DNA from: Puia sp963703355
Lineage (GTDB): Bacteria > Bacteroidota > Bacteroidia > Chitinophagales > Chitinophagaceae
Assembly: GCA_963703355.1 (NCBI GenBank)
Contig: OY969813.1
Span: 1,054,001 to 1,118,000, forward strand
DNA: 64,000 nucleotides
Reading direction: 5' to 3'
In this document: piece after piece, positions 8,909 through 16,630 of the stretch
How the letters are laid out: each line of letters opens with the position of its first letter
How positions within the stretch are numbered: the first letter of the stretch is position 1
Position numbers and translations under genes: made by a program
Notes under the pieces: model-generated
What the model was told of the DNA's origin: nothing
Seen by the model: the letters and a program-made list of their open reading frames with translations, nothing else
Databases searched by the model: none

Positions 8909-11524
8909 CTATTTTACCGCACCCAGGTATTTATCAAACCAGTTCAGGGTTTCGCGCATGAAATCGGTGCGCGGTACAAGGTGTCCCGATTCGTAGATAA
9001 TGTTCTTTTTATCTTCAGGTGCTGTACCGATGAATGAAAACATGGGTTTCTCAGAAGTTTCTACCGGAAAGAACATGTCGTATTTACCGTTGAGCATCAG
9101 GATGGGTTGTTTTACCCGCGGCAGAAAGTTAATCTGGTCCACTTCCGGCAGTGCTTTTTCCATTTCCATTCCTCCGACATTTAATACAACGGCTTTGAAT
9201 CTTTTCTCTACCGCAGGCATGATTCCTCCATTGAACCCACCCCAGCTCCAGCCGAGATAACCTGCTTTGTCCGCTTCTATATCCTTTCGCGTTTCCAGAT
9301 AATCGAGCGTGCGGCCCAGATCCTTGGCCCACATGATCACATGTTCCTTGTAAGCGATTGTTTCTTCCTGCAGATCAGATTTCAATCCGTCGTCATGCCG
9401 GTCCCAGGTTCCTTTATAGATCGGATAAATTAAAGCTCTTCCGTTTTTCACAATGAATTCTACCGGGAATACTGCTTTTACCGGATCAAAGTTACGTGCG
9501 TAAATATCTCCTGAACCCGGGAAAAAAACAATGGGCTGATAGGGTGGTTTGGTATTTTTAGGAAGAAATATCCAGGCCTCCATGCGTTCATGATCGTATG
9601 CTGCATCGAAAGAAACCTTCTCTGCTGTCCATGTTTCGTATTCCATGCTGGAATCCACTTTCGCATTCAGCGGTGTTTTGTCGTAGTCAAATTGTCGCAG
9701 GAATATGGAGAACGTCGCATCATCCACCGGTTTTTCTTTTTTGTAATCACGGAATGCCATGGCCAATGGCTTTACAAGTGAAGCAGTAGTTGTATCTCCC
9801 GGCAATTCTTTGTAACAACGGAATCCATTGGTTACACTGCGATCCATGGCAACCTGGTTGTAACCATCATTGTAAGCATAGGTTGGATCATTCCAGCCAC
9901 CTCCCAGAATATAATGTTTACCGGGATCACTGCTTTCGTTGGAACACCACTCCCGAGCATTACCCGCAAGATCGTACACTCCGAAGCTGCTGAAACCCGG
10001 CAGGCTGCCCACGGGTACTGTTGACTTTCCATTGTAGTTGCTAAGCGGTACGATGAACTCGGTGCGGGAGGGTTCAGCCAATACGGTCCAATGAAAGACC
10101 GTGGGTAATTTTTTCTTTGCATAATTCGCGAAGGCCGTAGCCTCATACCAGGAAACGCCTGTAACGGGATGCTGATCCTGTCCGTCAGGAAAATTACCCG
10201 CTTCCCAGGTGGATGGTCCGGTACGACCCGTGCGGTCAACAAATAATTTCATTGCATCGGATAAGGAGATTGTTTTTCCATTCGAGTAAATGGGAACATT
10301 CCAAAACACCGGATTGGTATAACCACCGGCATCCATAAAGACTTTATATTCTGCGTTGGTTACTTCGTATTTATCAACCAGGAATTCACCGACATTCTTC
10401 GGGCCATAACTCTCCAGGCCCACCAGATACATGCCGGTAGTTTTTGCGGGAATCCGAACCATATTTTTGGGCAGGGTTCCCACTGCATCCATCTTCAGGT
10501 GGGCAATATTAGGTCCTATTCTTGAGTATGCTCCGGGACCTGCGAACTCTATGGTCTGATAACCTGGCTTGCGAAATTCCATTCGAATAAAACTTCTCGG
10601 AAAACGTTGATCTTTCATCGGCGTAATTCCTGCTGTGCGCCAGGTATCATTCGGTTTGTTATAATCTTTCCAAACTACTTCGACTCCTTCGGGTTCCGTT
10701 TCTACGGAAGTGGTAGAAGTTATGATGGGCCATAATTTTATCAGTTCAGCATCTCCGGGGATCCATAATGCTGCTTCGAGACCGAGATCGTAGGCCGCGG
10801 TAGGTGGTCTTGCATTGTTGTTAACCAATTCTTTTATGCGGGGAATGAGTTCATAACGCGCATAAGATTTTTTCATCATCGGGCGCACTATATAAAATCC
10901 CGCAGCAGCTATTGCGATCAGTGTTATCACCGCGAGCGAAATCGTTTTTTTCATTCCGGCGGAGGATCTGCGCGGATTATATTTTTCGCCCTTGCCTTCC
11001 AGTTTAATTTTTTTCGGAACTACCAGGCCGGCATTGCTGACGGCAAATATTTCCACCGGTTCTTTTACATTCTTCAGGATATATTTTCCGAGTGATTCGG
11101 TGAGAATATCTTTTTGGTTCTTAATATCGTCCTGCACTTTTGTAGAGATGAAAATGCTGCCGGGAACCGCAAAGGATTCCAGGCGGGAAGCGATATTGAC
11201 TCCGTCACCATGTACATCACCCTCATCAAAAACTACGTCGGCCTGATGGATTCCAATGCGCAGGGGAATTCTGGGATCCACCTGCATGGCCTGCTGAATG
11301 CCCATGGCTGCACGCACAGATTCCGCGGCGCTGGCAAAACTGCAAAGGGCACCATCGCCGCTGAATTTGATAATGCGTCCACTGTGAAGGGCCGTTTCGG
11401 ATTCCAGTGTTTTTTTAAACTTGTCACGGAGCCCGAATGCATTCGCTTCATCGGCTTCCATCATGGCCGTGTATCCGGCAATATCTGCAAATAAGATGGC
11501 GGCCAATTGCCGGGTTTGTGACAT
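8909..11524 (-). CDS. class III nucleotide cyclase - SUMF1-like - alpha/beta hydrolase fusion (871 aa)
   Basis: Three parts can be seen. Residues about 1-165 are a class III adenylate/guanylate cyclase: metal Asp in LFADIAGYT, second Asp in KFSGDGALC (Lys before it fits ATP), and VNIASRLE carrying Asn and Arg. A transmembrane helix follows (about 191-213). Residues about 365-570 are a formylglycine-generating-enzyme/SUMF1 fold (DKYEVTNAEYKVFM, GVSWYEATAFANY, NAREWCSN, GFRCY). The last 280 residues are a dienelactone/acyl-peptidase-like hydrolase with nucleophile motif GWSWGG, acid in GKYDMFF and His in ESGHLVP. ATG 11524 is chosen over the longer frame since MSQTRQLAAILFADIAG is standard. Substrate unknown. 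Confidence 0.88.
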   Translation of the reverse strand: MSQTRQLAAILFADIAGYTAMMEADEANAFGLRDKFKKTLESETALHSGRIIKFSGDGALCSFASAAESVRAAMGIQQAMQVDPRIPLRIGIHQADVVFDEGDVHGDGVNIASRLESFAVPGSIFISTKVQDDIKNQKDILTESLGKYILKNVKEPVEIFAVSNAGLVVPKKIKLEGKGEKYNPRRSSAGMKKTISLAVITLIAIAAAGFYIVRPMMKKSYARYELIPRIKELVNNNARPPTAAYDLGLEAALWIPGDAELIKLWPIITSTTSVETEPEGVEVVWKDYNKPNDTWRTAGITPMKDQRFPRSFIRMEFRKPGYQTIEFAGPGAYSRIGPNIAHLKMDAVGTLPKNMVRIPAKTTGMYLVGLESYGPKNVGEFLVDKYEVTNAEYKVFMDAGGYTNPVFWNVPIYSNGKTISLSDAMKLFVDRTGRTGPSTWEAGNFPDGQDQHPVTGVSWYEATAFANYAKKKLPTVFHWTVLAEPSRTEFIVPLSNYNGKSTVPVGSLPGFSSFGVYDLAGNAREWCSNESSDPGKHYILGGGWNDPTYAYNDGYNQVAMDRSVTNGFRCYKELPGDTTTASLVKPLAMAFRDYKKEKPVDDATFSIFLRQFDYDKTPLNAKVDSSMEYETWTAEKVSFDAAYDHERMEAWIFLPKNTKPPYQPIVFFPGSGDIYARNFDPVKAVFPVEFIVKNGRALIYPIYKGTWDRHDDGLKSDLQEETIAYKEHVIMWAKDLGRTLDYLETRKDIEADKAGYLGWSWGGFNGGIMPAVEKRFKAVVLNVGGMEMEKALPEVDQINFLPRVKQPILMLNGKYDMFFPVETSEKPMFSFIGTAPEDKKNIIYESGHLVPRTDFMRETLNWFDKYLGAVK

Positions 11525-11572
11525 GTAAGGGGTTAATTGTAGTATGCACAAGTTATGAAAAAGAACACATTG

Positions 11573-12094
11573 TTATACGCAACCCGTAGTGCGTAGCCGA
11601 ACGAATCTTGTTTCCGTTTTATCCGGTAGATACCGGAATTGAAATTTTTCGAGGATTTTCTTTGAACGCATATTTTCTATGTGCGTATAAGCTTCCACGG
11701 TAGTCAGCGCGAGATCCTTAAACCCATAATCCAATACCACTTTTACCGCTTCAGCCATCAGGCCCCTGCCCTGGAAAGCGGGGAACAGTTCAAACCCGAT
11801 CTCCGCCTGTTTCCGGTCTTCCGAAAAATTCCAAAGGCAGATCGTTCCGATCAGATCCGGCCGGGTGTTCAGGCAGATGGCCCAATACACATCAGGACCC
11901 CGATCAACGTTGCTCCAAATTAGCCTGATGAAATCATCCGCCTCGGCTTCGCTGGTCATCTTCATGCGCTGGATGAATTCAGCCACCTGTTCATCGCTTC
12001 GCAACAGAAAAATGGCTTTTCGGTCATCCGCGACCAGTCTGCGCAGCAACAGCCGGCCGGTTCTGATTACAGGAAAAGAAGTAAGTGAATTCAT
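11573..12094 (-). CDS. RimJ/RimL-type GNAT N-acetyltransferase (173 aa)
   Basis: Opens with the RimJ/L hallmark TGRLLLRRLVADD, has the core strand YWAICLNTRPDLIGTICLW, and the acetyl-CoA loop ELFPAFQGRGLMAEAV (Q/R-x-x-G-x-G/A). Transfers acetyl from acetyl-CoA to an amino group; ribosomal-protein or small-molecule acceptors are both known in the family. Start ATG 12094 matches the usual N-terminus; the upstream extension has no homologous character. Stands about 50 bp upstream of, and in line with, the cyclase fusion gene. Confidence 0.88.
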   Translation of the reverse strand: MNSLTSFPVIRTGRLLLRRLVADDRKAIFLLRSDEQVAEFIQRMKMTSEAEADDFIRLIWSNVDRGPDVYWAICLNTRPDLIGTICLWNFSEDRKQAEIGFELFPAFQGRGLMAEAVKVVLDYGFKDLALTTVEAYTHIENMRSKKILEKFQFRYLPDKTETRFVRLRTTGCV

Positions 12095-12291
12095 GAGAAA
12101 ATATGAATGCCTGTCATTCGGAAGCCTTATTTTTAATCGCTGCCATCCCGGCCACAATGTAAGGAACTCAAGTGTTTCATACTATAAAAACCAATCAATC
12201 TACAACTTCGCCAACCTTACCTCCGGTCACTGAAGCTGGAAACATTACTTTTGGAAGAACGGTTAACGGATACATTCTAAATATCTATATC

Positions 12292-12663
12292 ATGAGAAAG
12301 TTATTGCTCATCTTAATTTTTGTTCCTTTCACTGGGCTCGGGCAGGACACAAATCTGAAAAATTTTACGGGCGAAAAAAAAGCAACGGAGGCCGTTACCG
12401 AAGCGGTGATTAACTGGAATGTAAAGCCATTTTACGACACGCTTATCAGCGACAAGGAGACTGCTACCAGTGTGGCCGAAGCCATCCTTTTCAAGTTCTA
12501 TGGCAGGGAAAATATAATTGCAGAACGCCCTTATGAAATTTATCTTATTTCCGGGTACTGGTATATCAGCGGAACTCTTTCAGCAAATAGTAAAGGAGGA
12601 ACGTTTGAAATAATTTTCAGTTCTGAGAATGGACGGGTAATTAAACTGATGCATGGAAAATAA
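12292..12663 (+). CDS. NTF2-fold immunity-like secreted protein (123 aa)
   Basis: Signal peptide (KLLLILIFVPFTGLGQ) followed by a domain resembling the NTF2-fold immunity family: AEAILFKFYGRENI, RPYEIYLISGYWYISGTL, and the ending GRVIKLMHGK. In that family members neutralise polymorphic toxins. No toxin gene lies beside it, so it would be an orphan, or the fold is used otherwise. ATG 12292 is preferred to the longer frame because it opens the signal peptide. It runs toward the decayed reductase gene on the other strand. Confidence 0.7.
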   Translation: MRKLLLILIFVPFTGLGQDTNLKNFTGEKKATEAVTEAVINWNVKPFYDTLISDKETATSVAEAILFKFYGRENIIAERPYEIYLISGYWYISGTLSANSKGGTFEIIFSSENGRVIKLMHGK

Positions 12664-12682
12664 ATCAGGCAATTGTAACTCC

Positions 12683-12988
12683 TTAATAAAATGCCGGCTT
12701 GTCTCCATCCGTATTTGGTTTATTTACTCCCAGGCTACCGCGAATATGAAGTTCAGGATGTTCAATCAGATTGACTACAAGAGAAGCTACACTTTTTCGT
12801 GATACTTCGGTTCACTTGAAGGACTCGCCCTTTTCAGTTATTTCATAATTTACCTCGTCGTAATCTGTTAACCATGCGGGTCTGATCATAGTATAATCCA
12901 GTTTCGAAGCCTCCAGAATGTCAGCGGCCGTTCGATACCTCGCAATTTGGCCATTGGCGCCCAGAATTAATACCTTGGTATTTTGCAT
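12683..12988 (-). pseudogene. NAD(P)-binding reductase pseudogene: internal deletion plus nonsense codon
   Basis: Begins MQNTKVLILGANGQIAR, the Rossmann start of an NmrA/YwnB-type SDR, then jumps directly to YRTAADILEASKLDYTMIRP, which normally lies more than 100 residues later. So an internal stretch is gone (join near 12940). In the remaining tail a TGA at 12812-12814 stands where the family has Gly (...GESF-K-stop-TEVSRKS), and the true end GVNKPNTDGDKPAFY follows to TAA 12683. Both lesions point to a dead gene. It is last in line behind the AraC-SDR pair, so once probably part of that operon. Confidence 0.85.
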
Positions 12989-13024
12989 TTATTAATCTTA
13001 TTGATGATACTAATAAGATACTAT

Positions 13025-13861
13025 TCAATCATGTGCCAGAGATGATGACAGATCTTTGTAAGCTTCCGCCTCATTTTTAAGCGTTTCGCTAACCTGTTCG
13101 GCTGTATGTACCGCATCCTCGCCTGCCAGGAAACGCAAAGGTGGTTTTTCCTTCGCGGCGATCGTTAACAGCGCCTTTGCAAGTTTTGCGGGGTCGCCTG
13201 GTTGCTGACCATTCGCACCCTTCCAAAAGGCCATTTGCTTTGCCCTGCGTTCATCATAATCTGCAATTGTTTTTCCTACGTATTTGGTGGACTCATCTGT
13301 GAGCAGTTCCGTCCTGAAAAAACCTGGATTAACGATGGCCGTTCTTATGCCAAATGGTTCAATCTCGACTTGCAAGGATTCCATCCACCCCTCCATTCCA
13401 AACTTGGATGCAGCGTAGGCACTGCAAAACTCATAGCCAACAAGTCCTGCTGTAGATGAGATGGATATAATATGACCTGAACCCTGCTTGCGCATGATGG
13501 GCAATACCGCACGAGTCACTATCATAGGACCGTATAAACTGGTTGAAAGTTGAGATTCTATTTCCTCCATGGAAAGTTCTTCGAAATATCCGGCATTAAA
13601 ACTGGCTGCATTATTAACGAGTACATCAATAGATCCAAATTTTTCAACACCTGCCCTGACCGCTTCGTCTGCATCTGTTTTATTCGTGATGTCTAATTTT
13701 ACAACTAATAGATTTTCGAATTTCCCCAGCGCTTTGCTAACTCTGTCGGTATTTCGACCTGTTGCAATCACATTGAATCCAGCTGCTATCGCAGCTTTTG
13801 CAATTTCCACTCCCATACCCCGGCCAGCGCCGGTAATGAGCCATACTTTTTTGTTTGCCAT
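13025..13861 (-). CDS. short-chain dehydrogenase/reductase (278 aa)
   Basis: Classical SDR: cofactor loop ITGAGRGMGVEIA, strand motif VLVNNAASF (NNAA), Ser in ISISSTAG and catalytic YAASKFG (Tyr-x-x-x-Lys), followed by NPGFFRTEL. Uses NAD(P)H to reduce or oxidise an alcohol/carbonyl; the substrate is not evident. Start ATG 13861 is normal for the family. It lies 135 bp downstream of an AraC-type activator in the same direction and 36 bp upstream of a broken reductase gene, so the activator probably controls it. Confidence 0.92.
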   Translation of the reverse strand: MANKKVWLITGAGRGMGVEIAKAAIAAGFNVIATGRNTDRVSKALGKFENLLVVKLDITNKTDADEAVRAGVEKFGSIDVLVNNAASFNAGYFEELSMEEIESQLSTSLYGPMIVTRAVLPIMRKQGSGHIISISSTAGLVGYEFCSAYAASKFGMEGWMESLQVEIEPFGIRTAIVNPGFFRTELLTDESTKYVGKTIADYDERRAKQMAFWKGANGQQPGDPAKLAKALLTIAAKEKPPLRFLAGEDAVHTAEQVSETLKNEAEAYKDLSSSLAHD

Positions 13862-13996
13862 TTTTTATTTTTTGGTGAATATGATAATGATATTGATAGG
13901 AGTTGATGACTGTTCATGCTGATCCCGAGTCGGAATACAAAGTTCACTACGTCCTGGAAGAGGAAATAAAAGAAAACAAAGAGATAAGTATAAAAA

Positions 13997-14872
13997 TCAA
14001 AGGGAAGCGACTCTTTCCGACTTCGGGATATGCCCGGTTTTGTTCTTGAAGAAGTTATTGAAGTATGTAGGGTATTCAAAGCCAAGGGAGTAAGCGATAT
14101 CAGCAATATTCCAGTCGGTGTGTTGCAGAAGGGCTTTGGCTTCACTGATAACCCTATCGGCGATATGGGTAGTAGTTGGTTTTCCAGTGACTTCTTTAAC
14201 CGAGCTATTCAAATGATTAACGTGAACAGAAAGATAACTTGCAAAATCCTGAGCAGTTTTCAATTGTAGCGGATGTTCTTTACTTTCTATAGGAAACTGA
14301 CGTTCGAGCAGTTCAAGAAATACGGACGTGATTCGAACAGCCGCATTTTTATGTTTCGGGACATTGTCTGAAGGTTGGATTTTCAAAGCCTCATGGATGA
14401 TCAGGCCAATATAGTTACGTATCAGTTCATCTTTAAAGGCATATTCAGTGTCCTGCTCTGCAATCATCTTTTTAAATATCGCAGTGATTTCAGCTTTTTG
14501 TTCATTGTTGATTTGCAGTATGGGAGTACCACCCAACTTAAAAAGCGGCGAATGCAGAAGACTTTCCGAACGCTCACTTAGTTTTAAAAATCCTTCAGTA
14601 AAAAGACAGGAACACCCGCTGGTTTGCGAAATAACTTCACATGAATATGGAATACGGGGATTACCGAAGAATAGAATTGTTTTGTCTGTTTCAAAGCTTT
14701 TGTCGGCATAGTGGAAAATATATTTACCAGTATTTAAACTGATTTTATAAAAATCTTTGCGGCTATAGTTGTGACCATTTTTTGCCTTTACATCTACTTC
14801 ATACACTTTAAAACCTTTCAGTTTAACTTCAGAATTAAAATCAGATGAAGATCTGTGCGTGGGGTTGTCCAT
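13997..14872 (-). CDS. AraC-family transcriptional regulator (291 aa)
   Basis: N-terminal cupin-like sensing part (about 1-180), then two helix-turn-helix units: LKTAQDFASYLSVHVNHLNS and the second with WNIADIAYSLGFEYPTYFNN, ending FFKNKTGHIPKSER, the standard AraC C-terminus. The effector is not identifiable. Its upstream side at 14873-14922 runs directly into the inverted-repeat-bounded cassette, so its promoter region may have been changed by that insertion. Likely acts on the neighbouring SDR gene. Confidence 0.92.
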   Translation of the reverse strand: MDNPTHRSSSDFNSEVKLKGFKVYEVDVKAKNGHNYSRKDFYKISLNTGKYIFHYADKSFETDKTILFFGNPRIPYSCEVISQTSGCSCLFTEGFLKLSERSESLLHSPLFKLGGTPILQINNEQKAEITAIFKKMIAEQDTEYAFKDELIRNYIGLIIHEALKIQPSDNVPKHKNAAVRITSVFLELLERQFPIESKEHPLQLKTAQDFASYLSVHVNHLNSSVKEVTGKPTTTHIADRVISEAKALLQHTDWNIADIAYSLGFEYPTYFNNFFKNKTGHIPKSERVASL

Positions 14873-14922
14873 ATACCAAAGTTAATGAAATCAAATAATC
14901 CAGGGACTGTGTTGGATATTCA

Positions 14923-14934
14923 GGTAGTGACGCA
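14923..14934 (+). repeat. left 12-bp inverted repeat
   Basis: GGTAGTGACGCA, exact inverted partner of 15802-15813. A 12-bp match at this distance is unlikely by chance (about 0.02 expected in such a span). Confidence 0.7.
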
Positions 14935-14955
14935 GTTTGAAATTTTATTTATTCT

Positions 14956-14995
14956 GTCCGCCGACATAACGCCAAACACGATGTTGTACGCGGAC
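14956..14995. repeat. imperfect hairpin directly behind the cassette gene stop
   Basis: GTCCGC ... GCGGAC with inner AAC/GTT pairing and a 12-base loop. It starts two bases after the gene's TAA. Aligned with the reverse complement of the hairpin at 15712-15747, shared blocks are TCCGCC, CGCCAA, CGA, GTTGT and CGC. It may serve as terminator, recombination site, or both. Confidence 0.6.
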
Positions 14996-14996
14996 A

Positions 14997-15701
14997 TTAT
15001 TTCTGTAGCAGCAGATTTTTTAAATTAATGCTCCCACATTGAATTTCTTTATCGCTCGATTTAGTTTTACTGTATGAGCCATCAACATTTATTCTATAAA
15101 AAAGATTTTGTCGTTTTAACGTTAGCTCTGTTCGCATAGTTCCATGTGCTCCCTCTGTCGAGCTAAGTATTACAACATAATAACCATTCGATTCTTTTGG
15201 GTTAATCGTTCTTTTTAAAGATGCTGATTTATGAATATTGTTATTTAAAAAAGATTCTAAATTGGTCAGTCCATAAATAGGCAACGAGAATTTTTCAAAC
15301 GTCATTGTGTCGTCAGGAATTAACACTTTATAATATTCACCCAGCGAAGACGGAACCTCATATGAGTTTATAGGAAAGTTCATTCTCAATTCGAGAGGAT
15401 TATCGGTTTCGTTAATTAGTTGAGTCCAAAATACAACATAATTATAAACATCACCATTACGGTCAGTGTATTTCATTCCTCCTCTTGGGAAGCCATTTTT
15501 TATTGTGAGGTTTTTTCCGTTAGAATCAGTATAAACATATTTGGTATAAATGTCTTTATCATTGAATGATTTTATGTTTTGCACATTTTTTACCGAATCG
15601 GAAGTTTCTATTTCAACAATATCTGGTGTTGATTTACCGCCTAGCTTACAGGAAGAAAATCCTGTTGTCGCCATAATCAATATTATTATCGCTTTTTTCA
15701 T
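14997..15701 (-). CDS. lipoprotein of unknown function (234 aa), cassette gene
   Basis: Lipoprotein signal (AIIILIMATTGFSSC, lipidated Cys about residue 19), then a mostly beta, Asn/Lys/Ser-rich domain (IKNGFPRGGMKYTDRNG, VVFWTQLINETDNPLELRM). I recognise no family. The pattern of a partner-bound beta sandwich on the outer side of a membrane fits, but that is a guess. Base use is clearly more AT-rich than the neighbours. It is framed tightly by two related hairpins, one two bases after its stop and one 11 bases before its ATG, as in gene cassettes. Probably acquired by transfer. Confidence 0.75.
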   Translation of the reverse strand: MKKAIIILIMATTGFSSCKLGGKSTPDIVEIETSDSVKNVQNIKSFNDKDIYTKYVYTDSNGKNLTIKNGFPRGGMKYTDRNGDVYNYVVFWTQLINETDNPLELRMNFPINSYEVPSSLGEYYKVLIPDDTMTFEKFSLPIYGLTNLESFLNNNIHKSASLKRTINPKESNGYYVVILSSTEGAHGTMRTELTLKRQNLFYRINVDGSYSKTKSSDKEIQCGSINLKNLLLQK

Positions 15702-15711
15702 TTTTTTTCAG

Positions 15712-15747
15712 CTTGCGCACAACGTTTCGCATTGGCGACGTGGCGGA
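15712..15747. repeat. imperfect hairpin directly upstream of the cassette gene
   Basis: Contains GCGCACAACGTTTCGC and GGCGACGTGGCGGAA. It is related, in inverted orientation, to the hairpin at 14956-14995. It lies 11 to 46 bases upstream of the gene start, so it would be in the leader or promoter. Confidence 0.55.
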
Positions 15748-15801
15748 ATTAAAAGTAGTAATAAACAAAATACAATGTAAGTGAATGAACATGATTTAAA
15801 A

Positions 15802-15813
15802 TGCGTCACTACC
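15802..15813 (-). repeat. right 12-bp inverted repeat
   Basis: TGCGTCACTACC, exact inverted partner of 14923-14934. It overlaps the stop codon of the NIPSNAP-like pseudogene, so the element end supplies that gene's stop. Confidence 0.7.
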
Positions 15814-16116
15814 AAAATTCAGACCTCCATATTTTCGTTTCTATGTTGGTGAAGTTGCTTCGCTCAAATCCCGTCATGTTATCTGCAAACTCAGGACTTT
15901 TAAAATATTGTTCAGTCAACTTTTCAGGATCAGCATTATCCGGAAAGGAAACGATCACGAATACTGGTTTGCTATTTCGGGAGTATTACCGATATAAACT
16001 CCTTTGATTTCAAAGCCAAATTTTGGAAAGCTTATAATATGTTTGGGCCAACGTTCGGTAAAATAATGTTCTGCAGTTTCCTTGTCAACAAGAGTGTAAA
16101 CTCTTAATTGTTCCAT
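15809..16116 (-). pseudogene. NIPSNAP-like gene with a one-base frameshift
   Basis: ATG 16116 begins MEQLRVYTLVDKETAEHYF and runs to GVYIGNTPEIANQ, then hits a TGA. Shifting frame by one base restores VFVIVSFPDNADPEKLTEQY and FADNMTGFERSNFTNIETK, a complete NIPSNAP-like dimeric alpha-beta barrel of about 100 residues. A single lost base near 15975 explains it; a sequencing error is the alternative. The last residues (WRSEFW) and the stop come from the inverted repeat of the adjoining element, so its native end is also missing. Likely nonfunctional. Confidence 0.75.
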
Positions 16117-16199
16117 GATGAGTAATTATTTATTGTTTATAAATGATTACTCAAAATTACCCTTGCTGCATCGGGGATTCATGCACCCGGGTTAACTAA

Positions 16200-16451
16200 T
16201 CAGGACTGGGTAAAAATTCTTTTGCGGATGCGGCTTAGCGATTGCGGTTTTACCTCAACAAATGAAGCGATATGGTATTGGGAGATCCTTTGCTGCAAGT
16301 CTGCGTGGCTTTTTAAAAAGCGCTCGTAACGTAGTTCAGGAGTTTCGGCAAATGCGGCTGTTGCTATTTCAGGAGATAAAAAAAAGCGAGCTCCGAGGAA
16401 CAGCATTCCAAGGCCCAATAAAATGCTTCCATCCATGACCGGGCGCTTCAT
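16200..16451 (-). pseudogene. chimera of a DUF4267 start and a Crp/Fnr regulator end
   Basis: The open frame from ATG 16451 joins two unrelated pieces. GSILLGLGMLFLGARFFLSP is the N-terminal membrane helix of a DUF4267-type protein, and ELRYERFLKSHADLQQRISQ with YHIASFVEVKPQSLSRIRK is the end of a Crp/Fnr-family regulator (recognition helix with SLSRIR). The join is near EIATAAF/AETPE. A deletion between two neighbouring genes would make this. Neither part is complete: no cAMP-type domain and no full DUF4267. Translation may still occur but no function is expected. Confidence 0.75.
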
Positions 16452-16486
16452 GATTGACCGCTGGCCGTTGGCCGCCAACGACTCAT
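16452..16486. repeat. degenerate heptamer array
   Basis: Five 7-base units, GATTGAC CGCTGGC CGTTGGC CGCCAAC GACTCAT, lie just behind (minus strand) the FtsX tail fragment. They resemble the GTTGGNN array behind the intact FtsX gene at 41129 and the GGTTGAC array at 18199. Confidence 0.45.
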
Positions 16487-16493
16487 CATCATA

Positions 16494-16568
16494 CTATTCA
16501 GAACGCAGACTATGTATCGGATTCTCCATTGCGGATCTAAGGGCCTGGAAGCTGATTAAAGTAAAATT
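16494..16568 (-). pseudogene. C-terminal fragment of an FtsX/MacB-like ABC permease
   Basis: Reads FTLISFQALRSAMENPIHSL then RSE and TAG (16494-16496). The two complete permeases in this window end in the same way (QSVKAAIANPVNSLRAE and HSAKAALSNPSKNLRSE), so the identity is firm despite only about 23 codons. The rest of the gene is absent. It shows that a third FtsX gene once lay here. Confidence 0.8.
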
Positions 16569-16630
16569 AAATTAATCATTTTTGTGATAGCTTCGGTTCC
16601 GATCTTAATTTATCGACTCAATTATTTTAT

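Larger units (their letters stand above)
14923..15813. mobile_element. 891-bp unit with 12-bp terminal inverted repeats carrying one gene
   Basis: GGTAGTGACGCA at 14923-14934 and its exact reverse complement at 15802-15813 bound the unit. Just inside lie two related imperfect hairpins in opposite orientation (14956-14995, 15712-15747). A single AT-rich lipoprotein gene fills the middle. Read on the minus strand, the flanks are TGAATTTT and TGAATATC, six of eight bases alike, which could be an eroded 8-bp target duplication. The right end replaces the C-terminal end of a NIPSNAP-like gene. No transposase or integrase is inside, so it would be non-autonomous. That it moves is inference. Confidence 0.5.

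Noticed and set aside
9832..10242. 136-codon frame inside the cyclase fusion gene
   Set aside because: Shadow frame in a gene with clear domains in the main frame.
14923..15813. True integron cassette with attC
   Set aside because: Hairpin loops are far shorter than attC and no integrase is seen; kept only as cassette-like.
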